Of a stretch of DNA of 64,000 nt, positions 23,584 to 32,400 are shown piece after piece (the stretch's first letter is position 1; every line of letters begins with the position of its first letter). A program made the translations under genes and the position numbers. The stretch spans positions 2,790,001 through 2,854,000 of the forward strand of contig NZ_CP118164.1 in the NCBI RefSeq assembly GCF_028748185.1. Direction: 5' to 3'. The notes beneath the pieces are model-generated. The model ran no database searches. It saw only the letters and a program-made list of their open reading frames with translations, and was not told the origin of the DNA. This DNA is from Bremerella sp. P1. Lineage in GTDB: Bacteria > Planctomycetota > Planctomycetia > Pirellulales > Pirellulaceae.

Positions 23584-24779
23584 TCCGACTCTTCTTCACA
23601 CGGTTCCAGCACTGCGACGCTGGCCGTGAAACCGTGCAGGAAGTTCTTGCCTGCTACCGGTCCGATTTCGCCCGCGGCGAAGAAGCCGGCGTTAGGGATC
23701 GTACCGAAGGCGCTCTTCAAACAAGTCGCATCGTGATGCGGTTCGCTGAAGAGCTTCGTTCCGCGACCATTGCAGGTAAACGTTAACACCGAGGTCGGCG
23801 ACGATCCGCTGTTCTTCATCTCGGCGGTCAGTTGCTTGAGTTCGGCTGAAGCCGAGAACTCGTCGCGCACATGAAACTGCACGGTCTGACCCGGCTTCAC
23901 ATAGTCGCCGATCATCAGCGCGCCGGTCTCTTTCTCGATTCCCACTACGTTGCGAACGATGAAGTCCCCTTGGCTGCGGTCCGACTGGTATTCGTCGACC
24001 ACGCGTCCGATGTGCAGCCCGCGACTGACCAGTTGTTGATCGGTTGTCGGCAGCGTTTTGTAGATGGCTTCCAACTGCTTAAGCGCCGGCAGGCCGCCGA
24101 GTTCGTGAATGACGTTGCGTTCGGCCTTGGTGATGATAAACGGATCGCCGATCGGTCGGCATCCCTGCGAAACGATCGTGCGTACGCGGACGTTTCCGTG
24201 CAGGTAGATCAGGATACCGCCGCTATCGTAGGTCTGATCGCCCATAATCAAGCGATTCTCGCCAGGCTGATAACTACCGCTGGCAATTCCGCCAATCACC
24301 GGGATGCCTGGCTGATCTTCATTGATCCGCTCGAGCAGCAGGTCGGCCGGAAAGCTGAACGGTTCGGCGACCGCAAGTGTACAGGCATCTTTGGGCCACT
24401 GGGTCGGTAGTTCGTCGGACCAACCGACAATCGAGCCACCATCCGGCGTGCGCTGGAACTCTAAGTGCATCGGCAGGACGGTCGTCTGCGGCAAGTGAGC
24501 CAGCCACAGGCTGATCGCAGGCGTATCTTCCGCTTCGCGCGATTCGCCGATGATCGATTCGCCTGTGCAGCCGATGACGTTGGATGTGCCGAGCAGGCGC
24601 GTCAGTTCTTTGGCCACGACTTCAGCGTGTTGCGTATGATGCGGCGAAAGAAAGACCATCGCCAGATCGACCGGCGCGGCCAACTCGTCGAGTGCCTGCT
24701 TCACAACTTCCGCGAGCGCTGCTTCGGTGGTGTCGTGAACTGAAAGTGCCGCGGCAAATTTGGGTTGCGGCTTCGTCAT
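23580..24779 (-). CDS. FIST-domain signal-sensing protein
   Basis: FIST_N plus FIST_C protein of about 399 residues. FIST domains are predicted small-ligand sensors linked to signal transduction. N-terminal part: LAMVFLSPHHTQHAEVVAKE and VIGCTGESIIG; middle: GIPVIGGIASGSYQPGENRL; C-terminal part: GIEKETGALMIGDYVKPGQT and VLTFTCNGRGTKLF, then GFFAAGEIGPVAGKNFLHGF. The start is at MTKPQPKF with AAGG eight bases upstream. It follows thiG by 61 bp on the same strand, so may be read with the thiamine genes. No attached kinase or GGDEF domain. Confidence 0.87.
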   Translation of the reverse strand: MTKPQPKFAAALSVHDTTEAALAEVVKQALDELAAPVDLAMVFLSPHHTQHAEVVAKELTRLLGTSNVIGCTGESIIGESREAEDTPAISLWLAHLPQTTVLPMHLEFQRTPDGGSIVGWSDELPTQWPKDACTLAVAEPFSFPADLLLERINEDQPGIPVIGGIASGSYQPGENRLIMGDQTYDSGGILIYLHGNVRVRTIVSQGCRPIGDPFIITKAERNVIHELGGLPALKQLEAIYKTLPTTDQQLVSRGLHIGRVVDEYQSDRSQGDFIVRNVVGIEKETGALMIGDYVKPGQTVQFHVRDEFSASAELKQLTAEMKNSGSSPTSVLTFTCNGRGTKLFSEPHHDATCLKSAFGTIPNAGFFAAGEIGPVAGKNFLHGFTASVAVLEPCEEESD

Positions 24780-24840
24780 AGTATGTGCCTTGTCCGTTAG
24801 TGGACGGAACCTTCTCTGTTCTGTTCGCATCGATCGGTGA

Positions 24841-25683
24841 CTAGTGTCGCGTGCGACCGATCACGCCATCTTCGGGGCTGCTGGCCGAAGCATACAACCG
24901 CCGCGGGATGCGACCTGATTGAAACGCCAGACGACCCGCCTCGGTCGCATGCCGCATGGCGTGAGCCATCCGCACAGGATCTTTCGCGTGGGCAATGGCC
25001 GTGTTCAACAACACGCCATCGACACCCAGTTCCATAGCAAACGCCACATCGCTGGCCGTTCCGACGCCAGCGTCGACGATTACCGGGTAGTCGGGGTCTT
25101 CCCCCTTGAGATACTCCAGGCAGATCCGAATGTTGTTGGGATTCAAGATCCCCTGCCCTGAGCCAATCGGACTTCCGGCCGGCATCACGGCGGTCGCGCC
25201 GACTTCTTTCAGACGCTTGGCGATGACCGGATCGTCGGTTGTGTAGCACAGAACCTGGAAGCCCAGTTCGACTAACTGCTCGCATGCCTGAACCGTTTCG
25301 ACCGGATCAGGCAGCAGGGTCTTGGTATCGGCCAGCACTTCCAGCTTGACCCAATCGGCGCCGGGGTTCTCGAGCCCGAGTAGGATCTCTCGGCCCAGTT
25401 TGGCGGTCCGCACGGCATCTCGGGCGTTGTAGCAGCCGGCCGTGTTAGGCAGCAGGGTGTAGCGATGGAAGTCGATATAGTCCAAGAGATTACGACCGGT
25501 CGGGTCGTACAGCTTTTCGCGACGCACGGCGACCGTCACGCACTCGCTGCCAGAAGCTTCGAGCGACTGCTGCATCAGTTCCAGCGTGTCGTACTTGCCG
25601 GTTCCAACAATCAATCGGCTGCGGAGCGTGTGTGTACCGAGGACGAGAGGGGCATCGTCGGTCTTCGCTTCGACAAGACTCAT
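24841..25683 (-). CDS. thiG: Thiazole synthase
   Basis: Forms the thiazole phosphate of thiamine from deoxyxylulose phosphate, dehydroglycine and ThiS thiocarboxylate. Hallmarks: [16 protein letters not shown], the Schiff-base lysine in the WVKLEVLAD motif, [29 protein letters not shown], and the final phosphate-binding [20 protein letters not shown]. 280 residues with a slightly longer tail than usual. The ATG overlaps the thiS stop by one base (TAATG), so the pair is translationally coupled. No TPP riboswitch was found upstream of the pair. Confidence 0.97.
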   Translation of the reverse strand: MSLVEAKTDDAPLVLGTHTLRSRLIVGTGKYDTLELMQQSLEASGSECVTVAVRREKLYDPTGRNLLDYIDFHRYTLLPNTAGCYNARDAVRTAKLGREILLGLENPGADWVKLEVLADTKTLLPDPVETVQACEQLVELGFQVLCYTTDDPVIAKRLKEVGATAVMPAGSPIGSGQGILNPNNIRICLEYLKGEDPDYPVIVDAGVGTASDVAFAMELGVDGVLLNTAIAHAKDPVRMAHAMRHATEAGRLAFQSGRIPRRLYASASSPEDGVIGRTRH

Positions 25684-25883
25684 TAGCCACCTCCTACCAG
25701 GGTCACGACTTCTAACTGGTCGCCAGCAGACAACTTAGTGCTCGCGTGCTCGCCCCGCGGAATGAGTTCGAGGTTGACTTCCACGGCGATGAATTTGGGA
25801 TTCAGCGAAAGAGTTTCGACAACATCCGCCACCGAGGCACCTTCCGGGACGTCGCGTTCCTCTTCGTTAATGCGTATTTTCAT
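25683..25883 (-). CDS. thiS: Sulfur carrier protein ThiS
   Basis: Ubiquitin-like sulfur carrier that delivers sulfur as a C-terminal thiocarboxylate to ThiG. It ends in the required Gly-Gly pair (VVTLVGGG, one extra Gly), and the fold pattern [20 protein letters not shown] through [13 protein letters not shown] matches the family. The start at MKIRINEE gives 66 residues, the usual size; the longer open frame (25 more codons) is not family-like. Overlaps thiG by one base. No thiF or thiE is visible nearby. Confidence 0.95.
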   Translation of the reverse strand: MKIRINEEERDVPEGASVADVVETLSLNPKFIAVEVNLELIPRGEHASTKLSAGDQLEVVTLVGGG

Positions 25884-26038
25884 GGAACTCTCAGACAGAA
25901 AATCAGGCGGCACGGCCAACGATCCGCCTGTTTGGGCCGTGGGCTGAGCCTTACCCAAGTTTACGACGGCAGGGTTTCTTTCGACAACCGGACGATTTGT
26001 CTGCGGCTGGGTTTTCCGGCGGAAATGCCGGTCTGGCC

Positions 26039-26075
26039 AAAAAGAAAGGGCCTGCTTCGGCGGCGAAGCAGGCCC
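26039..26075 (-). terminator. Intrinsic terminator
   Basis: Perfect 12-bp stem GGGCCTGCTTCG/CGAAGCAGGCCC with a four-base loop at 26048-26075, followed on the minus strand by TTTCTTTTT. It terminates the 26107-26658 gene and separates it from thiS. Confidence 0.9.
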
Positions 26076-26106
26076 GATCGTATGTGTTGGTCGTGATCCG
26101 TGGGGA

Positions 26107-26658
26107 CTACGGTTCGCGAATCATGACGTTTCGTGCGGTACCCGAATCCAACAGGATCAGAGCACCCTGCTGCGGTGCCCCACGAGCGGCCAGCGTGCGC
26201 TGCCATGGCACCCCGTAAACGACGAAGCGGCCGGTGGTCGAATCGATGACGTACACCACGCAGTCACCTGGACGCGTGTTGCCCCCTTGGCCGGGGAAAC
26301 TGGCCGCACCGGTCAGGATCATGTACGAAGGCTTCTTCGAGGCGTCGACACCCAGGTCTTGCAGCACGTTGGTGCGGAAAAGACCGGCGAATTTCGTGGT
26401 GCGGCCATTCAAGACCGAGCATTGCAGGTCGCCCGTCAGCGAGTCGAGCGTAAACAGGCCTTCCACCTCTTCATCGATGCGGCCGGTTGCGGCACACATG
26501 GTCTCGCTCCAGGTGCTCGCGGTTGCATTGACCGGGATCTCGAGCGCTGGTTGTTGCTGCTGAAGTCCGACCGTCATACCGACGATAGCAAACGCCGTCA
26601 TGACGCTTCCCACCGCGAAACTAGCTAGCCAGAAACGAGTTGTCGAATCGAGCTTCAT
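26107..26658 (-). CDS. Membrane-anchored hypothetical protein
   Basis: 183 residues from [10 protein letters not shown] with one N-terminal hydrophobic helix ([20 protein letters not shown]) and a periplasmic part. The region ending [19 protein letters not shown] resembles a WD/PQQ-type blade and may fold as a small beta unit, but no family is recognised. GAGGA eight bases upstream supports the start; an ATG five codons earlier is less likely. Ends at a strong terminator; monocistronic. Confidence 0.68.
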   Translation of the reverse strand: MKLDSTTRFWLASFAVGSVMTAFAIVGMTVGLQQQQPALEIPVNATASTWSETMCAATGRIDEEVEGLFTLDSLTGDLQCSVLNGRTTKFAGLFRTNVLQDLGVDASKKPSYMILTGAASFPGQGGNTRPGDCVVYVIDSTTGRFVVYGVPWQRTLAARGAPQQGALILLDSGTARNVMIREP

Positions 26659-27141
26659 GAATTGAGTCCTCAAAGGTTTCCATCAAAGGGGGGAAGAAAA
26701 GACTGGTCTGAAGTCAGCCGAAAGAAGCGACCCGGGGGATCTAACCCCAAGCATCACCAGGCCGAAATCCGCCTAACGTTGGCGTCAATGCCCTAACCAA
26801 CCGACATCGTACGAGGTTTCTCCCTAATGTGCCAGAGATAAGTTGGGTTCGCGTGACAAAGCGCAGCTTACTTGGCGGGTGGGGATTGGCGGCGGGTCGG
26901 TTGAACTTGTTTGGTCCTTGCGTTTTTAACGGAAATGCGTATTCTTCTTGAAGTTACGAACACCAAACCTCGATCCCAAACTTCTTGGTAAACCTGGGTG
27001 GCGAGCAGCCAGCGGGGCTTGGAATTGGGCATTCGATTGGTTGATAATAAGACTTGGCGGATGCCAATCCGGCCGGATCCTCGACAATCGGCCGAAAGAC
27101 GCGACGGATAGACCTCGTCGAACTACCCCTTCAGCCGGCTG
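26659..27141. other. Intergenic region, no gene seen
   Basis: 483 bp between divergent genes. No ORF with a ribosome site. A promoter-like pair for the downstream plus-strand gene lies at 27019-27048 (separate entry). The remainder shows no structure I could recognise. Confidence 0.5.
27019..27048 (+). promoter_or_regulatory. Putative sigma-70-like promoter
   Basis: TTGGAA at 27019-27024 and GATAAT at 27043-27048, spacer 18 bp, 93 bp ahead of the 27142 start codon. Matches are 4/6 and 5/6 to TTGACA/TATAAT. Confidence 0.4.
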
Positions 27142-28638
27142 ATGCGCGAGATACTCTTTCAATACGAAAGCGTAAATCCGACGACTTGGGCTTACCTGTC
27201 GTCGCTGCTGGTGATCGGTTTGTACTTCAAGTTCAACCGCGTCTGGAGCGTTCGCAACCTCGATATCTTGCTGATCATCGGCCTGGCACCGGGCCTCTTG
27301 ATGGTTTACTTCGGTCAGCAGAGCATCAATATCTCGAGTAGTCTTCCCACGGCTGCCGCCGAAGTGGCTCCGTTGGCCCCCATGTTAGAACCGGTGGTCG
27401 AGCCTGCGGCTGCGCTGGAGGCTCCCATCGTGCCAGAGGAGGCCAAGGCTCCGCCAACGCGGCAAGAGATGCTGCAGATTGGTAAGACGCTGGAGAAGGC
27501 CGGCTACATCTGGCTGTTTTGCTTAAGCGCTTTGATCGTCATCCGCTTGTTTGTCGATCCCACGATGGTCCGCCGGCCGATGCTCGAGCCGAACCTGACC
27601 ATCGGCGGGATGACCTTCATCACCTGCGCGCTGTTCATCTTCTTGATGACCAACGTGATCGTCGGTCGTCCGTCCGATGCCGACCTTCGCGGCGTTCGCG
27701 AAGCCTCGAAGAGCAGCCCGGAAGAAGTGGAAGAGTCGCTCCGGCACTTTGGTCCCGGCTATCGCATGCTGCTTCTGGTGCCGCGTATTCCGACCTATCA
27801 GTTGGCTCAGCAAGACGAGCCGTCCGATCTGGAGACCACCGAGAAGATCACCGTCATCGTGACCAAGACGATGGCCATCCTGGCGAACATGGCCCTGATC
27901 GCCGGCATTATCCTGGTGGGCTACCGCCACTTCGATAACATCAAAATGGGAGTAGGCGCCGCCATGTTCTACTTCCTGCTGCCCTATGCGGCGGTCTACA
28001 CCGGAAGAATCGACCACGTGCTGCCGGCTGCGCTGTTGGTCTGGGCGATCTTCTTCTACCGCACACCGCTGGTCTCTGGCATCTTCATGGGCTTTGCGAT
28101 CGGCACGCTGTATTACCCGTTGTTCCTGTTGCCGCTGTGGTTCAGCTACTACTGGGAACGGGGTCGTGGTCGATTCCTGATTGGCGTGGTCGCGACGCTC
28201 GTGCTGCTCGCGCTATCACTGGCGTTCACCTCGTCCGACTTCGAGACCTTCCTGAACCAGTTCCGCGCGATGTTCGGTTTGTGGCTCCCGCGCGACGAAG
28301 GCTACACCGGCTTCTGGAACTACTATTTCAACTCGAACGCGTACCGCATTCCTGTGCTGGCGGCGTTCGCGGTGATCTCGATCGCGTTTGCTATCTGGCC
28401 GGCTCAAAAGAACCTGGGCACGCTGATCAGCTGCACCGCTGGACTCATGCTCGCTGCCCAGTTCTGGCATGCCAACGACGGCACGACCTACATTGCCTGG
28501 TATATGCCGCTGATGCTGCTGACCATCTTCCGGCCGAACCTGGAAGACCGCGTCGCGCTGCGGGTCATTGGCGAAGGGTGGCTCAAGCGGCCCGGCCAAG
28601 GAGCCAAGCCCACCGACGAAGAGAAGCAAGCCGCTTAA
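27142..28638 (+). CDS. Polytopic membrane protein, glycosyltransferase-87-like
   Basis: 498 residues with about ten to twelve hydrophobic helices, an Ala/Pro/Glu-rich loop at about 70-110 (AAEVAPLAPMLEPVVEPAAA), and a charged C-terminus (RPGQGAKPTDEEKQAA). The region GRIDHVLPAALLVWAIFFYR, then FMGFAIGTLYYPLFLLPLWF, with WYMPLMLLTIFRPNLE near the end, resembles the GT87/DUF2029 lipid-linked mannosyltransferase topology, but no catalytic Asp motif was confirmed. Followed by a strong bidirectional terminator. Function uncertain. Confidence 0.6.
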   Translation: MREILFQYESVNPTTWAYLSSLLVIGLYFKFNRVWSVRNLDILLIIGLAPGLLMVYFGQQSINISSSLPTAAAEVAPLAPMLEPVVEPAAALEAPIVPEEAKAPPTRQEMLQIGKTLEKAGYIWLFCLSALIVIRLFVDPTMVRRPMLEPNLTIGGMTFITCALFIFLMTNVIVGRPSDADLRGVREASKSSPEEVEESLRHFGPGYRMLLLVPRIPTYQLAQQDEPSDLETTEKITVIVTKTMAILANMALIAGIILVGYRHFDNIKMGVGAAMFYFLLPYAAVYTGRIDHVLPAALLVWAIFFYRTPLVSGIFMGFAIGTLYYPLFLLPLWFSYYWERGRGRFLIGVVATLVLLALSLAFTSSDFETFLNQFRAMFGLWLPRDEGYTGFWNYYFNSNAYRIPVLAAFAVISIAFAIWPAQKNLGTLISCTAGLMLAAQFWHANDGTTYIAWYMPLMLLTIFRPNLEDRVALRVIGEGWLKRPGQGAKPTDEEKQAA

Positions 28639-28641
28639 ACA

Positions 28642-28673
28642 AAAAAGGCCGCGTCATCTGACGCGGCCTTTTT
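28642..28673. terminator. Bidirectional intrinsic terminator
   Basis: 15-bp stem AAAAAGGCCGCGTCA/TGACGCGGCCTTTTT with a two-base loop, between the plus-strand membrane gene and the minus-strand CoA-binding gene. The T-run on each strand suits termination from both directions. Confidence 0.92.
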
Positions 28674-28716
28674 CTTTGTGTGTCTTAACCAGCTAAAGAG
28701 GAGAAGGGGCGGCTGG

Positions 28717-29100
28717 TTAGTCGAATGCGTGTGGCGTGACGCCTACGTTGACCATGCTGCAAGCCTGGATCGGAGCGATGCCACGCTGACGAGCAGCTTC
28801 GATCACTTCGGCGCTGTCGCTACCAGGATTGAAGAAGACTTCGCGAGCCGGCTTTGAAGCGATGTCGCTCACCATCTTCACGCCAATTTGAGGCGGAACG
28901 TAAACGCTGATGCGATCCAACTGATCGACAGGAATATCTTTCACCGAGGTATAAACTTTCAGTCCTTCGATCTGGCCACCTCTTGGGTTCACGGGGAAAA
29001 CATCGTACCCACGTTCCAGGTGAGCCCGGACGGACTTGTTCCCATATTTGGAACGCTCCGCGCTTGCTCCCAAGATGGCCACAGTTGGCTTCGACACCAT
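28717..29100 (-). CDS. CoA-binding domain protein (CoA_binding_2, YccU-like)
   Basis: 127-residue protein of the single CoA_binding_2 fold, a Rossmann domain akin to the alpha subunit of succinyl-CoA ligase. Visible features: TVAILGASAERSKYGNKSVR (glycine-rich loop), YDVFPVNPRGGQIEGLKVYT, ISVYVPPQIGVKMV and the EVFFNPGSDS segment. The start at MVSKPT is preceded by GAGGAG. Monocistronic, cytoplasmic. Exact role unknown in the family. A run of nine Gs lies about 22 bp upstream of the start. Confidence 0.87.
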   Translation of the reverse strand: MVSKPTVAILGASAERSKYGNKSVRAHLERGYDVFPVNPRGGQIEGLKVYTSVKDIPVDQLDRISVYVPPQIGVKMVSDIASKPAREVFFNPGSDSAEVIEAARQRGIAPIQACSMVNVGVTPHAFD

Positions 29101-29436
29101 TTGCGATCTCCTCAAAAGATTGGGGGGGGGAAAAAGATAGATAACGACCAGAAGCGTCTGGTCGGCAACCGCCCTAGACTTCCATTAATAGCGGGAATCC
29201 GCATGGCGTCAAACGTCGAAAATCAGTAGCGCACGGCACCAATTTCTACTAACGTGCAATGGGCGCAAAGAGTTGCGCTCACTGATCAATTTGTGGCCAC
29301 TATAAAAAGAATTCGCAAATTTGATCACATTCTTTCCGCGCCAATTTGAAGCTGGGGGAACTGCGTTTACCCCGTATTTTCTCGAGTGAAACGCATGCGA
29401 CCTCTTAAGGGAAAACTGGCGATCTTAATCTAGCCA
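29101..29436. other. Intergenic region with an imperfect palindrome
   Basis: 336 bp, no gene. Contains a nine-G tract at 29122-29130 and an imperfect inverted repeat, GATCAATTTGTG at 29284-29295 with CGCAAATTTGATC at 29314-29326, around an AT-rich centre (TATAAAAAG). It could be a regulator site, or the end structure of the uvrA transcript (minus strand). Confidence 0.45.
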
Positions 29437-32400
29437 TTAGAGGAGTGATCGTTGACCAGAGGACGATTCGCCCTCCAGCATCTCCTTCAAAAATGCTCGC
29501 AGGTCGCCCTTTTGCAGGTCGGCATCGTGGCGGAAGTGGAGTCGGACGATCTCTTCACCACTGCGCGACTGATCGACGTCCGGTTCGTGACCTAATTCGG
29601 CGATTCTGCCCTGCGTGGTGGACGCTTTGGAGGTCTTCAATTCCAAGCGAACGTGTTCCGGCTTCTTCGTCGTCACCACCGCCCACGCGGTGCGCTTGCC
29701 TGGGATCATCATGTTGATCAGCATTTGGTTGTTCCACAGGATCTCGCCCTGCGGAGCGACCTCTTTGAGAAGCTCGATCACTTCTTCCAGCACCGACTGA
29801 TCCCACGCGACCTTCTTGCCCGGCGGGAAGCCCTTCCGTGAGAGATGCCACTTCTCGCCCAGTTTCTTCCACGGCATGTGGCTCTCGACATCCTGGCTGA
29901 TGGTCGCCTCATACTTCTGGAAGCCGATGATGGCGTCGTCGATGAACTTCCAGAACTCGGGCTTGTTGATCTCTTGCCAGCTGTGAGCTCGGATCTCGAC
30001 CTCCTGGAACGGACCGCGCAGGTTCTTGACCTTTACCCGTGGATCGTTGCTGTAGATCGGCAGTTCGTCCATCTGGTTCAGCGTCGGCAGATCGAGTTCC
30101 TGGGGCAGTTCGTACTTGTTGAACGTCCCCTTCATCACGCGGAACTTCAGCTTCACCAGCCAGCTTTCGCCGGTGATGCCATGGAAGAACCAACCGTCCG
30201 ACTTTTTCTTTGCGGCGATCTCGACAATCGTTCGCGAGTTCCAGTTCGGATCGCTGAATGAATCGGAAGCCTGAATCCGATCGACCACTTCGGCTAGGAT
30301 CTTGCCATCCCAGTTGCACGGCTGTCCGTCACGTCCGACGCGATCTTTGGTGTGCCAACGTCGCCCGTCGAGTTCCCACGGCATTTGAATCTGGGCACCC
30401 ACATCATCGATGTCGAGGTCCCCTTCGCGTTCCTCATCGGCGGCGTGCGGATCGTACAGCGGACGTTCCTGCAGCGGAGCCGCTTCCAGCACGGGCCCCA
30501 GCGCTTCGCCCGTGTGGCTACGCAGCCAGGTCATGCCTTTTTCGTCGGTCAGCGTCGACTCGTCCGTCTTCTGCTTCTTGGCCAGCTTGAGGAACGACTT
30601 CGAGTACTCGACGATATCCTCCGGCGTGCCGACCGTCACCACCTGGCCGCCAGATTGGCCTGCTTCAGGACCCATCTCGATGACCCAGTCGGCCTGCTTC
30701 AAGATGTCGAGATTGTGTTCGATCACGATCACCGTATTACCCAGGTCGACCAGTCGATGGAACACATCCAGCAGTTTCTTCAGGTCTTCAAAGTGCAGCC
30801 CGGTCGAAGGTTCGTCCAAGAGGTACAGCGTGCGACCCGTATCAGGGCGGGCCAGTTCCGAAGCCAGCTTCACACGTTGGGCTTCACCACCGGAAAGGGT
30901 CGGAGCCGACTGGCCAAGCGTGACGTAGTCGAGACCCACATCGCACAGCGTCTGAAGCGTACGGCGAATCTTGGGAATGTTCTCGAACAGCTGCACGGCC
31001 TGGCCGCACGACATCTCGAGCACTTCCGAGATTGTCTTGCCGTGGAACTTGACCGCCAGCGTTTCTTCGTTGTACCGCAGGCCCTCGCACGTTTCGCACG
31101 TGACCCACACATCCGGCAGGAAGTGCATCTCGATACACTTCTGCCCCATGCCTTGGCAGTCTTCGCAGCGACCTCCTTCGACATTGAAGCTGAAGCGACG
31201 CGCCGTGTAGCCGCGGACCTTCGCATCGGGCAATTGAGCGAACAGGTCACGAATCAGATCGAACACGCCGGTATAGGTGGCCGGATTCGAGCTGGGGCTG
31301 TTACCGATCGGCTGCTGGTCGACGCGGATAACCTTGTTGATGTTCTCCATGCCGCGCAACGCATCGTGGGCGCCCGGAATGGTCGAAGCGCGATGCAGAC
31401 GGCGAGCCAGCGTGTTGTACAGAATGTCTTGGACGAGCGTGCTCTTGCCGCTACCACTCGGACCACCGATGGCGACCAAGGCCCCCAGCGGAATCGAGAC
31501 GTTCACGTTCCGCAGGTTGCGATGGCTGGCCCCGACGATCTCGAGCCATTCGCCGGAAGGGCTACTGAAATCGGCGATCACGTCTTCGTCCGAGTTGTTG
31601 GCGATCGACATCATGCGGCGATTGCTCGGCGCGTAGATCGCTTGCTTACCGGAAACGTAAGGACCGGTAACCGAGCCTGCGGCCTTGGCGATTTGCTTGG
31701 GTGTTCCTTCGGCGACGATCGTTCCGCCGTGACGCCCTGCCTGGGGACCGAAGTCGATCAGGCGATCGCTCCCTTCAATCACTTCCTGATCGTGTTCGAC
31801 GACGATCAACGTATTGCCCAGGTCACGCAGTCGATGCAGCGCCTTGAGCAGTCGGCGATTGTCGCGTGGGTGCAGGCCGATCGTCGGTTCGTCGAGCACA
31901 TACAGCACGCCGCATAGTCCGCTGCCAAGTTGGCTGGCCAGGCGAATACGTTGGGCTTCGCCGGCCGACAGCGTCGGTGCCGTGCGACGCAGGGTCAGGT
32001 ACTCGAGACCCACGTCCAGCAGGAACTGCACGCGGTTGTCGATCTCTCGCAGCAGCTCGCCGGCGATCTTCTGTTCGCGCTTCTTCAGCTTGGCCGCGCG
32101 GATGAAATCCAACAGTTCGGCCAGCGGCATGCTGGTGATGTCACGCATCGACTTCTTGCGGAAGCGGACCGCCGAGGCGTCGTCTCGCAGTCGCGAACCA
32201 TCGCAGGTCGTGCACTCGACTTCCGCCACCAGCGATTCGAGCTGACCACGGAACGAAGGACTCAAACGCGAGGCATCTTCCAGGGCCGGATACAGCCCCT
32301 TGAACTGGAAGCGGAAATCGACCTTCTCCTTCTTCTTGTCGGTGAAGATATCGTAGACCGTGTCGCCGGTACCATGCAGGATGATCCGTCGCTGACGTGC

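Noticed and set aside
25884-26038. TPP riboswitch upstream of thiS
   Set aside because: A CTGAGA occurs close to the thiS ATG on the minus strand, but the rest of the TPP core (such as ACCTGAT and the following helix) is missing.
29122-29130. Phase-variable homopolymer
   Set aside because: The nine-G run lies outside coding sequence and upstream of the ribosome site, so slippage would not change a frame; a promoter effect cannot be judged.
30352-31917. 521-codon plus-strand frame within uvrA
   Set aside because: Antisense shadow of uvrA; product has no domain and is biased in composition.
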